From Ectopseudomonas composti (GTDB taxonomy: Bacteria; Pseudomonadota; Gammaproteobacteria; Pseudomonadales; Pseudomonadaceae): a stretch of DNA of 64,000 nt. How positions within the stretch are numbered: the first letter of the stretch is position 1; each line of letters begins with the position of its first letter. The translations under genes were made by a program, and so were the position numbers. The stretch is taken from the NCBI RefSeq assembly GCF_001567565.1, contig NZ_LSSW01000024.1:157296-221295 (forward strand). Direction: 5' to 3'. Shown in pieces: positions 44,533-53,573 of the stretch. The notes beneath the pieces are model-generated. The model had not been told where the DNA came from, searched no databases, and worked only from the letters and a program-made list of their open reading frames with translations.

Positions 44533-45142
44533 AGGCAAGAGCGGTGCCACACGGCTGGAAGGCGATGGCAAGCGGATCCTGCTGATTCTCGGCACGCCGA
44601 AGAAGGACAGCCTCTGCCATGCCCTGGCCGAGGCCTACAGCCAGGGAGCGCGCAGCAAGGGGCATGTGGTACGCCAGCTGCGGCTGGGCGAGATGCAGTT
44701 CGACCCGGTGCTGCGCGACGGCTATGAACAAAGCCAGACCCTCGAACCGGATCTGCTCGAAGCTCAGCGTCTGATCCACTGGGCCCAGCACCTGGTGTTC
44801 GTCTACCCGGTCTGGTGGGGCGGCGTACCGGCGCTGCTCAAGGGCTTCTTCGATCGGGTGTTGCTGCCCGGCTTCGCCTTCAAGTACCGCAATCGCTCGC
44901 AACTCTGGGACAAGCTGCTCAGTGGGCGCAGCGCCGACCTGCTGGTGACCCTGGACACACCCCGCTGGTATTTCCGCTGGGTCTATGGTGCCCCGGCGCA
45001 TCGGCAGATGGTGCGCACCATCCTCGGCTTCTGCGGCATCAAGACCCGCCGCCTGAGCGAATTCGCCCCGGTGCGCCCATCCAGCGAGGAGCAGCGCCAG
45101 AACTGGCTGCGCAAGGCCGAAGTGCTGGGCACGAAGGCGTGA
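44525..45142 (+). CDS. Flavodoxin-fold NAD(P)H oxidoreductase
   Basis: A 205-residue protein of the NQO1/KefF/MdaB-type flavodoxin-like group: [20 protein letters not shown] (FMN/FAD phosphate loop), [20 protein letters not shown], shortened to [20 protein letters not shown], and TLDTPRWYF. Such enzymes reduce quinones by two electrons using NAD(P)H. ATG 44525 overlaps the fumC stop by 8 bp, indicating translational coupling; an upstream in-frame ATG lies deep in fumC. Confidence 0.83.
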   Translation: MTEGKSGATRLEGDGKRILLILGTPKKDSLCHALAEAYSQGARSKGHVVRQLRLGEMQFDPVLRDGYEQSQTLEPDLLEAQRLIHWAQHLVFVYPVWWGGVPALLKGFFDRVLLPGFAFKYRNRSQLWDKLLSGRSADLLVTLDTPRWYFRWVYGAPAHRQMVRTILGFCGIKTRRLSEFAPVRPSSEEQRQNWLRKAEVLGTKA

Positions 45143-45179
45143 AATCTACCAGCCGGGGCCTGTAGGCAATCCCGTACAT

Positions 45180-46379
45180 TCAGGGGCGCGAGCAGTCCTC
45201 GCGCGCTCTGCCCGCCCACCACAGCGCCAGCGGCCCCAACGTCAGCAGCAGGCCCATCAGGGCGAACGCCGCCCACCAGCCAAATAGCAGCTCATCGCCC
45301 AGAACATCGAGCGTCATGCCGAACAGCAACGGGCCGAGGAAGGCGCCGGTAAAGCCGGTGCAGGAATACAGCGCCATCGCCGCGCCACGGTGGCTGGCCG
45401 GAGCCACACTGACCAGCCCGGCGGTCAGCGAAGCCGAGTCGGCGGTCACCGTCACCGCGTAGATCAGAATCAGCACCAGCATCACCCAGAACGGCAACGC
45501 TGCGCCCAGGCCGACCACGGCGGCCAGCAGCGCGGAGCTGAGCATCACCCCGATCAGCCAGCGCTGACGCCCGAAACGCAGCGCCAGCTCATTACCAAGA
45601 ATGCTCGACGGCATGCCGATCAGCGTCGCCAGCATCGCCACCCAGGTGCCTGAGAGCCAGGGATCGACGCCCTGCAAATGCCCGGAGAACACCACGAAGG
45701 CCACCAGCCAGGCACGCAGGGCGAACAGCTCCAGGTTGTGCATCGCGTAGGCCAGACAGTAAGCCAGTACCGCACGGTTCTTCAGCGGTGCCAGATCCAG
45801 CAGATTGCGCGGCGCATGAGCGACCACCGCTTTCGGTGCCATTGCCCAGTACACCAACGCCCAGGCCAACAGCGCGCCGGCGCCGCTGAGCAGTGCCGGC
45901 AGCTGCCAGCCGCCGAGCCTGGCCAGTTCGCCGGACAAGGTGAACGACAGCGCCGTACCCAATCCAAAGCTGGCGGTGTAGAAGGCGATGGCACGCGACT
46001 GCGAGGCACCGTCGATACGCTCCGACAGCGCCTTGAGCCCCGGCATGTAGGTGCCCGCCAGACCGATACCGGCGAGCACACGCCAGAGCAGCGCCGACCA
46101 GAAACCATCGGCGAAGACGAAACCGGCGCTGGCTACCGCCGTCAGCAGCATCGCCCACAGGTAAATCAGCCGCGCATCGTGGCGGTCGGTCAGCCCGGTG
46201 AGCACCGGCACGGCCAGCATATAGCCGAGAAAGAAGCCGCCGCCTATCCAGCCGGCCTCGGTATTGCTCAGGCCCCAAAGCGCCTGGAACTGCGGCAGCA
46301 GCGCGGCGAACAGCGCAAAGCCGGCCATGCCCAGGGTCTCGGCCGTACACAGCAACAGGGTAATGCGGCGGGCGTTCAT
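45180..46379 (-). CDS. MFS transporter
   Basis: A 399-residue major facilitator protein with about 12 helices. The loop 2-3 motif reads GLTDRHDARLIYLWA, a divergent form of the MFS GxxxDRxGRR signature, and RVLAGIGLAGTYMPGLKAL is in helix 4-5. Start at ATG 46379 (MNARRITLLLCTAETLGMAG). The cyanate/CynX-like branch is suggested by layout, but the substrate is unassigned. Convergent with the oxidoreductase gene; upstream is phnP, 98 bp away, so readthrough from the phn operon is conceivable. Confidence 0.85.
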   Translation of the reverse strand: MNARRITLLLCTAETLGMAGFALFAALLPQFQALWGLSNTEAGWIGGGFFLGYMLAVPVLTGLTDRHDARLIYLWAMLLTAVASAGFVFADGFWSALLWRVLAGIGLAGTYMPGLKALSERIDGASQSRAIAFYTASFGLGTALSFTLSGELARLGGWQLPALLSGAGALLAWALVYWAMAPKAVVAHAPRNLLDLAPLKNRAVLAYCLAYAMHNLELFALRAWLVAFVVFSGHLQGVDPWLSGTWVAMLATLIGMPSSILGNELALRFGRQRWLIGVMLSSALLAAVVGLGAALPFWVMLVLILIYAVTVTADSASLTAGLVSVAPASHRGAAMALYSCTGFTGAFLGPLLFGMTLDVLGDELLFGWWAAFALMGLLLTLGPLALWWAGRAREDCSRP

Positions 46380-46477
46380 GCGTTCTCTTCGCTGGCGGCA
46401 AACACGTCGGAAGGCCTGGCACTGTAACGGCAAGTCCGGCAGATCTGAAATCTTTGGTTACAGGTGGCGACGTGGGC

Positions 46478-47233
46478 TCACAGCACCATCCCGTCGCTCG
46501 CCAGCATCACGCCCGGCGGCAAGGCGTCGGGATGGTCCAGCAGCCAGGCATCGAAGCTATGACCGATATGGGTCAGCACCGCCTGGGTCGGCTGCAGGTG
46601 CCCGATGACTTCCAGTGCCCGGGTCAGGTCGTTATGGTTGCGCGGCGCCAGCGCTTGCGGCGCGGTTGAGCAGTCGAGCACCAGCAGATCCAGCGGTGCA
46701 CGCTGCAGTTCGGCGCAACTCGCTTGCGGCACGCCGACCGTGTCGGTGAGGTAGGCGATGCGCCTTTCGTCTCCAGGCCCTTCAAACAGATAGCCGAACG
46801 TCGGCTTGGAATGCGTCAGAGGCAGCGCGGTGACACCCAGCTCACCCAACTGGCGACGCTCGAAGGCAGCGAAAGGCTGGCTGAAATCGAGAATGCCGGG
46901 GTGCTTGTACAGGTCGGCCAGACCTTCGGGGTCATCCGGGCCATGCACCGGGATCACCAGGCCCTGGCCCCAGCGCAGATGCAAAAGGCCCTGGGCGTGG
47001 TCGGCGTGGTAGTGGGTCTGCAGGATGCCGCTCAGGCTATGCGGGGCGAAGCGCTCGGTAAGATCGGTGAGGCCGCTGTCGATCAGCCAGCGCTGCGCAC
47101 CGCACTCGATGAGCGCACAGCAGGGACCACGGCGCCGCGCGGGATACACCCGCGCCGCATCGCAGGCCGGACAGCTGCAGTTGTACACCGGCACCTGGCG
47201 GGCATCGCCGGTACCAAGCAAGGTCAGGCGCAT
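46478..47233 (-). CDS. phnP: Phosphoribosyl 1,2-cyclic phosphate phosphodiesterase PhnP
   Basis: A 251-residue metallo-beta-lactamase-fold enzyme with the metal motif THYHADHAQG, the N-terminal MRLTLLGTGDARQVPVYNC start, a structural zinc site (CSCPACDAARV), and THIGHSFD at the C-terminus. It opens the 5-phosphoribosyl 1,2-cyclic phosphate made by C-P lyase to ribose 1,5-bisphosphate, the substrate of PhnN. ATG 47233 overlaps the phnN stop by 10 bp. Last gene of the operon. Confidence 0.94.
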   Translation of the reverse strand: MRLTLLGTGDARQVPVYNCSCPACDAARVYPARRRGPCCALIECGAQRWLIDSGLTDLTERFAPHSLSGILQTHYHADHAQGLLHLRWGQGLVIPVHGPDDPEGLADLYKHPGILDFSQPFAAFERRQLGELGVTALPLTHSKPTFGYLFEGPGDERRIAYLTDTVGVPQASCAELQRAPLDLLVLDCSTAPQALAPRNHNDLTRALEVIGHLQPTQAVLTHIGHSFDAWLLDHPDALPPGVMLASDGMVL

Positions 47234-47805
47234 TGACGCGCCTCGTCCAGCAGTTGCAGCAGGCGCTTGACGGTGTGTGGCAACGGGCCTGAGTTGTCTA
47301 GAACGCAAATGTGCTCCTGCGCGACAGTCGCCGCTGAAGCGCCGCCCACACCAGTAAAGCTGCGGCTGCGGGCCAAGCGCTGCTCGATTTGCTCCGGCGT
47401 CTCGCGACGGCGAGCCAGCAGGCGCTGACGCAGCACCGCTTCATCGACCTGCAGAAGAATCGCCAGCAGATCCGGGTAGCGTTGCCGCGCCGCCTCCAGA
47501 TGACCGCGCGAACCGTTGATCAGCACATCCTGCCCGGTGCTCAGCCAGTCATCGATCTCGCGCGGGATGCCATAGGCCAGACCATTGGCGCGCCAGCTCA
47601 GCGCGAAGGCACACTCGCCCTCCAGGCGCTCGAATTCGGCCGGGGTCACCCCCAGTGCATCCTCACCTACCGATTCGGCACTGCGCGTGATCACTCGCCG
47701 GGCGAACCGGCAGCCGTGCGCCTCAAGCGGCGCACGTGCGGCTTGCAACAGGCTGTCCTTGCCCGAGCCCGAAGGTCCCATCAGATAGATCAACCTGCCC
47801 TGCAT
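47224..47805 (-). CDS. phnN: Ribose 1,5-bisphosphate phosphokinase PhnN
   Basis: A 193-residue guanylate-kinase-like enzyme with P-loop MGPSGSGKDSLL, which phosphorylates ribose 1,5-bisphosphate to PRPP. The ATG (47805) shares one base with the phnM stop (TGATG). Residues 152-160 (GVGGASAAT) are encoded by a REP-like sequence (47328-47350) in frame, between RSRSFT and the VLDNSG strand. So this loop seems longer than usual, and the insertion is probably tolerated, because the frame and downstream motifs are intact. Confidence 0.93.
   Translation of the reverse strand: MQGRLIYLMGPSGSGKDSLLQAARAPLEAHGCRFARRVITRSAESVGEDALGVTPAEFERLEGECAFALSWRANGLAYGIPREIDDWLSTGQDVLINGSRGHLEAARQRYPDLLAILLQVDEAVLRQRLLARRRETPEQIEQRLARSRSFTGVGGASAATVAQEHICVLDNSGPLPHTVKRLLQLLDEARQCA
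47328..47350. repeat. REP-like arm inside phnN
   Basis: The minus strand reads GGGCGGCGCTTCAGCGGCGA, differing at one base from the REP arm GGGAGGCGCTTCAGCGGCGA at 37231-37250. It is a single arm with no inverted partner nearby and encodes PhnN residues 152-160. Confidence 0.8.
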
Positions 47806-48950
47806 CAGAACACCCTTCGTGCTTGCCGCCATACCTGCTGGATCACCGGCTGCTCGCCATGCGCCCTGGCCTGAACCAGGTCGGCGCGCAGGCCGACGCG
47901 GATCTCGCCGCGATCATCCATGCCCGCCGCCCTGGCCGGCGCGCGACTCACGGTGGCGATGGCCGCAGGCAAATCATAGTCGTTGTCCTGCCCGGCGAGC
48001 AGCCAGGCTGCGTGCAGCAGGCTGGCCGGGTAGTAGTCACTGGAAAGGATATCCAGCACACCGTGGCGCGCCAGTTCCGCCGCGGCGATATTGCCCGAGT
48101 GCGAGCCGCCACGCACCACGTTCGGTGCCCCCATCAGCACCTTCAATCCCAGTTCGTGGCTGGCCTCGGCCGCCTCCAGGGTAGTCGGGAACTCGGCGAT
48201 GGCCATGCCGAAGCCGGCCGACTCCTGCACGTGGGCCAGGGTCGCGTCGTCATGGCTGGCCAGCGAAATGCCCCGGCTGTGGCAGTCCTCGACGATGGCG
48301 CGGCGCTGACGGTCGCTGTACTGACACGAGTTGGCGATCTGCTCCTGGATAAAATCCTCCATCTCCGCCGGACTCAGGTGGTACTTGCCCATGTAGTACT
48401 CGCGGTACTTCTCCACCTTGGCGAACTGGCGCTGGCCGGGCGAGTGATCCATCACCGACACCAGCGCCACCAGTGGGTGCTCCACCAGGTCGCGGTAGAC
48501 AGCCAGAGCATCGGGGTGACACAGCTCGCAGCGCAGGTGCAGGCGGTGCTCGGCGCGGGTCTGCCCGGCGGCCTCGCTGGCGGCGATGGCCTCGATCATC
48601 GCCGGCAGTTGCTGCATGCGCTTGCCACGCGGGTTGATGTCGCCGATGGCCAACGCATCGAACACCGTGGTGATGCCGGCAGCGACGATCTGCGCATCAT
48701 GGGTGAGCACCGCCGACACCGACGGCCAGTCCACCCCGGGGCGCGGGCTCATGTGTTTTTCCAGGTTGTCGGTGTGCAGCTCCACCAGCCCCGGTAGCAG
48801 GTAGTCGCCAGCGAGATCCTGAGCCTGCGGCAGGCGGCTGGTACCCTCGTCCACCGCGGCGATCAGGCCGTCACGCAGCAACAGGGTGCCGAGGAATTCA
48901 CGCTCGGCGGTGACGATGCGGGCATTGCTGAGAATCTGTTCAGACGACAT
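47805..48950 (-). CDS. phnM: RPnTP hydrolase PhnM
   Basis: A 381-residue amidohydrolase that removes pyrophosphate from alpha-D-ribose 1-methylphosphonate 5-triphosphate to give the 5-phosphate substrate of C-P lyase. Typical features are [20 protein letters not shown] (metal/substrate region, seen as [12 protein letters not shown]), [23 protein letters not shown] and [14 protein letters not shown]. The ATG overlaps phnL by 11 bp and the stop overlaps the phnN ATG. Confidence 0.96.
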   Translation of the reverse strand: MSSEQILSNARIVTAEREFLGTLLLRDGLIAAVDEGTSRLPQAQDLAGDYLLPGLVELHTDNLEKHMSPRPGVDWPSVSAVLTHDAQIVAAGITTVFDALAIGDINPRGKRMQQLPAMIEAIAASEAAGQTRAEHRLHLRCELCHPDALAVYRDLVEHPLVALVSVMDHSPGQRQFAKVEKYREYYMGKYHLSPAEMEDFIQEQIANSCQYSDRQRRAIVEDCHSRGISLASHDDATLAHVQESAGFGMAIAEFPTTLEAAEASHELGLKVLMGAPNVVRGGSHSGNIAAAELARHGVLDILSSDYYPASLLHAAWLLAGQDNDYDLPAAIATVSRAPARAAGMDDRGEIRVGLRADLVQARAHGEQPVIQQVWRQARRVF

Positions 48951-49656
48951 AGACGTACTCCGGTTGCGCCGCAGCGGCGCTCATGTCGAGGTAACGGTCG
49001 GCCACCGCCTCACGGGCGCTGCGGTCGTGGAAGATGCCGATCAGCGCGCTGCCCGCGGCCTTGGCCTCTTCGATCAGCGCCAGCACCACCTGGCTGTTGG
49101 CCTCATCCAGCGACGCGGTGGGTTCGTCGAGCAGCAACACCGGCCACTCGACCATGAAGCCCCGGGCAATGTTGACGCGCTGCTGCTCGCCACCGGAGAA
49201 GGTCCCCGGCGCCAGCTGCCAGAGCGCCTCGGGAATGTTCAGCCGGGCCAGCAATTCCTTGGCCCGCGCCTCGGCATCGCGACGCGCCCAGCCACGCGAG
49301 AGCGCCGGCTCCATCACCACGTCGAGGGTCGAGACGCGCGGGATCACCCGCAAAAACTGGCTGACATAACCCAGGCTCTGCCGGCGCACCTCCAGCACCC
49401 GGCGCGGTTCGGCGCCGACCAGCTCTACAGGCGTGCCGCGGTGACGGATACGGATGCTGCCGCCAGCGGCCAGATAGTTGCCGTACAGGGTACGCAGCAG
49501 CGTCGACTTGCCGGCACCGGACTGGCCGTGCAGCACCAGGCACTCGCCGCCGCGCACGCTGAAGTTCAGATCACGCAGCACCTGCAGGACGACGCCGTTC
49601 TGCTGATGCAGGGTGAAGGTCTTGCTGAGGCCGGTGACCTCGATCAGGTTGTTCAT
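48940..49656 (-). CDS. phnL: C-P lyase system ATPase PhnL
   Basis: A 238-residue ABC-type ATPase: Walker [20 protein letters not shown], signature [15 protein letters not shown], Walker [12 protein letters not shown] and switch His in IGIFHD. In E. coli, PhnL with PhnI, PhnG and PhnH joins methylphosphonate to ATP to form the 1-phosphonate ribose triphosphate. Separated from phnK by a 94-bp gap holding a REP pair, the only sizeable gap in the second half of the operon. Confidence 0.95.
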   Translation of the reverse strand: MNNLIEVTGLSKTFTLHQQNGVVLQVLRDLNFSVRGGECLVLHGQSGAGKSTLLRTLYGNYLAAGGSIRIRHRGTPVELVGAEPRRVLEVRRQSLGYVSQFLRVIPRVSTLDVVMEPALSRGWARRDAEARAKELLARLNIPEALWQLAPGTFSGGEQQRVNIARGFMVEWPVLLLDEPTASLDEANSQVVLALIEEAKAAGSALIGIFHDRSAREAVADRYLDMSAAAAQPEYVYVV

Positions 49657-49672
49657 TTGAACCTCTCCCTCC

Positions 49673-49739
49673 GTAGGAGCGGCTGGGCGGCATTCCGCTT
49701 CAGCCGCGAAAGGCGATTCGCGGCTGAAGCCGCTCCTAC
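49673..49739. repeat. REP pair between phnL and phnK
   Basis: GTAGGAGCGGCTGGGCGGCA (49673-49692) followed by TTCCGCTTCAGCCGCGAA, then inverted arm TTCGCGGCTGAAGCCGCTCC (from 49717). The left arm has the same internal extension as the copy at about 37345-37380. It can form a large hairpin in the phn transcript. Confidence 0.88.
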
Positions 49740-49750
49740 GGGGATTACTT

Positions 49751-50560
49751 TCAGGGTTGCAGGACGGAGGACACCAACAGCTGCGAATACGGGTGCTGCG
49801 GGTCGTCGAGGATCTGGTCGGTCAGCCCCGCCTCCACCACCTTCGAGCGGCGCATCACCATCAGCCGGTCGGCCAGCAGCCGCGCCACCGCCAGGTCGTG
49901 GGTGACGATCACCACCGCCAGGTCCAGCTCGCGCACCAGGCCGCGCAGCAGGTCGAGCAGACGTGCCTGCACCGACACGTCCAACCCGCCGGTCGGCTCG
50001 TCCATGAACACCAGGCGCGGCGCGGAGACCAGGTTGCGGGCGATCTGCAGGCGCTGCTGCATGCCGCCGGAGAAAGTGCGCGGCAGGTCGTCGATGCGTG
50101 CCGGGTCGATCTCCACCTGGCTCAGCCAGTCGAGCCCGGCGGCGCGCAGTTCGCCGTAGTGGCGCACGCCCTGAGCCATCAGCCGTTCGCCGATGTTGGC
50201 GCCGGCCGACACCGCCATGCGCAGGCCGTCACGCGGGTTCTGCTCGACGAAGCCCCATTCGGTGCGCAGCAACGTACGCCGCTCGGCCTCGCTGGTGCTG
50301 TAGAGGTCGAGCCACTGCCCCGTGCGACCGCGATAGCGCACCGCGCCGCGATCCGGAAGGCAGCGCCCGGAGAGCAGGCTGAGCAAGGTGGACTTGCCCG
50401 AACCGGACTCGCCGACGATGCCCAGCACTTCGCCGGGATAGAGATCGAAGCTCACGCCCTGGCAGCCCTTCTCCGGGCCGTACAGGCGGGTCAGATCTCG
50501 CGCCGAGAACAGCGGCTCGGCCGTTTCCAGGGCAGGTTGCAGACGTTCGGCGGCGCTCAT
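49751..50560 (-). CDS. phnK: C-P lyase system ATPase PhnK
   Basis: A 269-residue ABC-type ATPase with Walker [18 protein letters not shown], signature [15 protein letters not shown], Walker [13 protein letters not shown] and switch [14 protein letters not shown]. PhnK docks on the PhnJ subunits of the core complex and is needed for C-P bond cleavage. ATG 50560 overlaps the phnJ stop by 4 bp; the longer open frame is phnJ read in another frame. Confidence 0.95.
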   Translation of the reverse strand: MSAAERLQPALETAEPLFSARDLTRLYGPEKGCQGVSFDLYPGEVLGIVGESGSGKSTLLSLLSGRCLPDRGAVRYRGRTGQWLDLYSTSEAERRTLLRTEWGFVEQNPRDGLRMAVSAGANIGERLMAQGVRHYGELRAAGLDWLSQVEIDPARIDDLPRTFSGGMQQRLQIARNLVSAPRLVFMDEPTGGLDVSVQARLLDLLRGLVRELDLAVVIVTHDLAVARLLADRLMVMRRSKVVEAGLTDQILDDPQHPYSQLLVSSVLQP

Positions 50561-51426
50561 TGCAGGCTCTCCTCGGTGCGCTGGCGGCAGTAGTCGGTGT
50601 CGGAGCAGACGTAGCGCTTGCTGCCCGCGTCGTCGACGATCAACTCGTCGAGGAACGACTCGCTGCTGCCACAGAACGCGCAGCACTCGTCCCACTGCTG
50701 CACGGCGAAGGGATGATCCTCGAAATCCAGGCTGACCACGCGGGTGTAGGGCGGCACCGCGTACAGGCGCTTCTCACGGCCGGCCCCGAACAGCATCAGT
50801 GCCGGGCTCATGTCCAGCTTGGGGTTGTCGAACTTGGGGATCGGCGACGGATCCATCACGTAGCGCTCATCCACCGTTACCGGGTAGGCGTAGGCGGTGG
50901 CGATGTGGCCGAAGGTGGCGATGTCCTCGTACAGCTTCACGTGCATCACGCCGTAGTCTTCCAGCGCGTGCATGGTGCGCGTCTCGCTCTCGGACGGTTC
51001 GATGAAGCGCAGCGGCTCGGGAATCGGCACCTGGTAGACCATGATCTGCCCAGCCGAAAGCGGCGTTTCCGGGATGCGATGACGGGTCTGGATCACACTG
51101 GCTTCCCGCGTGCGCTCGGTAGTGGCGACGCCAGCGGTACGGGCGAAGAAGCGGCGGATCGACACCGCATTGGTGGTGTCGTCGGCGCCCTGGTCGATGA
51201 CCTTGAGCACATCGTCACGACCGAGAATGGCGGCGGTCAGCTGCATGCCACCAGTGCCCCAGCCATAGGGCAGCGGCATCTCGCGGCCGCCGAAGGGCAC
51301 CTGGTAGCCGGGGATCGCCACGGCCTTTAGCAGGCCGCGACGGATCATGCGCTTGGTCTGTTCGTCCAGGTAGGCGAAGTTGTACGCGGACGCCTCGCGG
51401 GCGCCGCTGGTGGTCGAAGGGTTCAT
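50557..51426 (-). CDS. phnJ: Radical-SAM C-P lyase PhnJ
   Basis: A 289-residue enzyme that cleaves the C-P bond of ribose-1-methylphosphonate-5-phosphate, releasing methane from methylphosphonate. The residues studied in E. coli are all present with an offset of 8: glycyl radical site Gly40 in AIPGYQVPFGG (E. coli Gly32), 4Fe-4S cysteines Cys249, Cys252 and Cys274 (241, 244, 266), and catalytic Cys280 (272). ATG 51426 shares one base with the phnI stop (TGATG). Confidence 0.97.
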   Translation of the reverse strand: MNPSTTSGAREASAYNFAYLDEQTKRMIRRGLLKAVAIPGYQVPFGGREMPLPYGWGTGGMQLTAAILGRDDVLKVIDQGADDTTNAVSIRRFFARTAGVATTERTREASVIQTRHRIPETPLSAGQIMVYQVPIPEPLRFIEPSESETRTMHALEDYGVMHVKLYEDIATFGHIATAYAYPVTVDERYVMDPSPIPKFDNPKLDMSPALMLFGAGREKRLYAVPPYTRVVSLDFEDHPFAVQQWDECCAFCGSSESFLDELIVDDAGSKRYVCSDTDYCRQRTEESLQ

Positions 51427-52502
51427 CAGCGGTTCTCCTCTGCCGGCGCCTGGCGACGCAGCTTGCGGATCAGTTCCAGTTCGGCCTGGAAGTCGACGTA
51501 GTGCGGCAACTTCAGGTGCGAGACGAAGCCGGCGGCCTCGACGTTGTCGCAGTGCATCAGCACGAATTCCTCTTCCTGCGCGGGGCCCTGCACCTCTTCG
51601 CCGTACTCGCCGGCGCGCAGGGCACGGTCGACCAGCGCCATGCCCATGGCCTTGCGTTCGGCGTAGCCGAAGGCCAGGCCATAGCCACGGGTGAACTGCG
51701 CCTGCTCGGCGCTCTCGCCGACGAACTGGTTGACCATCTCGCACTCGGTCACTTCGATGTCGCCCAGCGGCACGGCGAAGCCCAGCTCGCCCGGCGTCAT
51801 CCACACCTCGATGTCACCGATGCGGATCTCTCCGGCGAAGGGGTGGTTGCGCCCGTAGCCGCGCTGGGTGGAATAGCCCAGCGCCAGGAGGAAGCCCTCG
51901 TCACCCCGCGCCAGTGCCTGCAGGCGCTCGGCGCGGCTGGAAGGGAACGCCAGCGGCTCGCGGGTGATGTCCGGCACCGGCGCGGCATCGTCCTGTTCGC
52001 GCGCCATCAACCCCTCCTCGGCGAGGAAATCCAGCACCCGCGGGCAGGGCCTCGGCTCGTCCTGCGCGCCGGACGGCGGCGGCGGATACTCGCCCTCGGC
52101 CAGCAGCGCGAAGTCCAGCAGGCGATGGGTGTAATCGAAGGTCGGGCCGAGCAGCTGGCCGCCGGGCAGGTCCTTGAAGGTCGCGGAGATGCGTCGCTCC
52201 AGCTGCATCTGCGTGGTGTTCAGCGGCTCGCTGGCACCGAAGCGCGGCAAGGTGGTGCGGTAGGCGCGCAGCAGGAAGATGGCCTCCATCAGGTCACCTG
52301 CGGCCTGCTTGATGGCCAGCGCGGCCAGCTCTTCGTCGTACAGCGAGCCTTCGCTCATCACACGGGCGACGGCCAGTGGCAGTTGCTGGCGAATCTGCTC
52401 CACCTCCAGCTCGGCGATGCTGCTATCGCCGCGACGGCGGCTGGCCAGGAGCTGGTGAGCGTTGTCGATGGCGCGTTCGCCACCTTTGACGGCGACATAC
52501 AT
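51426..52502 (-). CDS. phnI: C-P lyase core subunit PhnI (nucleosidase)
   Basis: A 358-residue subunit with the family start MYVAVKGGERAIDNAHQLLA, seen as YVAVKGGERAIDNAHQLL, and TFDYTHRLLDFALLAEGEYP, ALGYSTQRGYGRNHPF and YGLAFGYAERKAM. PhnI catalyses displacement of adenine from ATP by the phosphonate, with GHL. Both ends share single bases with neighbours (TGATG), so translation of phnG-H-I-J is coupled, as expected for subunits needed in equal amounts. Confidence 0.96.
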   Translation of the reverse strand: MYVAVKGGERAIDNAHQLLASRRRGDSSIAELEVEQIRQQLPLAVARVMSEGSLYDEELAALAIKQAAGDLMEAIFLLRAYRTTLPRFGASEPLNTTQMQLERRISATFKDLPGGQLLGPTFDYTHRLLDFALLAEGEYPPPPSGAQDEPRPCPRVLDFLAEEGLMAREQDDAAPVPDITREPLAFPSSRAERLQALARGDEGFLLALGYSTQRGYGRNHPFAGEIRIGDIEVWMTPGELGFAVPLGDIEVTECEMVNQFVGESAEQAQFTRGYGLAFGYAERKAMGMALVDRALRAGEYGEEVQGPAQEEEFVLMHCDNVEAAGFVSHLKLPHYVDFQAELELIRKLRRQAPAEENR

Positions 52503-53113
52503 CAGGCTGCCTCCTCGGTTTCGATCAGCACATGGGTGCTGCGCGGCAGGCCGATGACCTCGGCGCCTGCAGCGAAGAAGCAGTCCAGCCCGCGCGGGAA
52601 TGCGCTACGGGCCTGGCGCTGCGGCCAGAAGCCGGCCGGCAGTTGCAGGCTGACGCTGCGCACGTCCTTGATGCCCGGCCCGCGCCAGCGCAGGGCCGCG
52701 CCGGCGTGCAGGTCATCGAGCTGGATCAGCAGCGTGCAGGACTGGTCGGGGTAACGCTCGCTGCCGTTGTCGAAGTCGGACAGGTCGACCAGCTCGCTCT
52801 CGTCGAGCAGGGCGAACAGGGCGATCTCGCGGTCGTCGACGATCGGGCAGCCGCAGTGAAAGGCCAGGTTGGCGCGAATCAGTGGCGTATCGAAACGCGG
52901 CGCCAGCCACAGCGGCGTGTCGCTGTCGAGAAAGGCCAGGCACAGGCCATAGGTGGCCGGTGCCAGGTCACCGAGTGGGTGAGCGCGATCCATGGTGCGC
53001 GGCTGTCCTGGCTCGGCCAGGGCATTGAGTGCGGCGCGAAAACTGACCTGGGCATCCAGCACCGGGTCATCGAAAGCCGGTTGCAGCCAGTGCGAGCTGT
53101 GCGGCGTGTTCAT
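52502..53113 (-). CDS. phnH: C-P lyase core subunit PhnH
   Basis: A 203-residue subunit with a PLP-transferase-like fold. Family features include FRAALNALAEPGQPRTM, CGCPIVDD, and PGIKDVRSVSLQLPAGFWPQ (given as GPGIKDVRSVSLQ). It helps form the ribose-phosphonate triphosphate. Start at ATG 53113, sharing one base with the phnG stop; the codon just before it is TTG and is not a likely start. Confidence 0.95.
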   Translation of the reverse strand: MNTPHSSHWLQPAFDDPVLDAQVSFRAALNALAEPGQPRTMDRAHPLGDLAPATYGLCLAFLDSDTPLWLAPRFDTPLIRANLAFHCGCPIVDDREIALFALLDESELVDLSDFDNGSERYPDQSCTLLIQLDDLHAGAALRWRGPGIKDVRSVSLQLPAGFWPQRQARSAFPRGLDCFFAAGAEVIGLPRSTHVLIETEEAA

Positions 53114-53562
53114 CAATCCTCTCCTCTGACCAGGGTGAAGAACTCCACCTGGGTGGTGGCGGTGCGGGCGGCCTGGGCCAGGCGCTGTTCGCGCTGCTGG
53201 CGGGCCAGGGGTTCGATCAGGTCGCTGAGCCAGCGGGCCTGGTCGCTGCCCTGCAGATGGGCATCGGCCAGGGCCGCCAGCTCGGCGCGGCGCTTGTCGC
53301 GGCCGGCCAGGTAGCTGTAGCCGGTACGCCCGTCAGCCAGGCGCACCACGCAGCGCGTGACGGTCATCTCGCCCAGGTTGAAGGCGCTGCCGGTGCCGCC
53401 CATGCGCCCGCGCACCAGGGTCATGCCCACCTCGGGCGCGCGGATCAGTTGGTAGGCGCTATCCCTGAGCGCCGCTTCATGGGCATCGAGGGCCTGGCCG
53501 GCGCGGGCCAGCACCCCCATCCAGCGCTGGCGCGCGGCGATGTTCGGTTCAAAGTCGTTCAT
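53113..53562 (-). CDS. phnG: C-P lyase core subunit PhnG
   Basis: A 149-residue subunit with RQRWMGVLARAGQALDAHEA near the N-terminus, PEVGMTLVRGRMGGTGSAFN (Gly-rich core) and GEMTVTRCVVRLADGRTGYSY (shown as GEMTVTRCVVRLADG). It forms the PhnG2H2I2J2 core. ATG 53562 is chosen, since GGAG lies 6 bp upstream; ATG 53574 overlaps the phnF stop but has no site. Confidence 0.95.
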   Translation of the reverse strand: MNDFEPNIAARQRWMGVLARAGQALDAHEAALRDSAYQLIRAPEVGMTLVRGRMGGTGSAFNLGEMTVTRCVVRLADGRTGYSYLAGRDKRRAELAALADAHLQGSDQARWLSDLIEPLARQQREQRLAQAARTATTQVEFFTLVRGED

Positions 53563-53573
53563 GCGGGGCTCCA

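Noticed and set aside
47292..47303. TTGTCTAGAACG in phnN as a third PhnF operator
   Set aside because: Only half of the palindrome is present, and it lies deep in a coding region with no gene start nearby.
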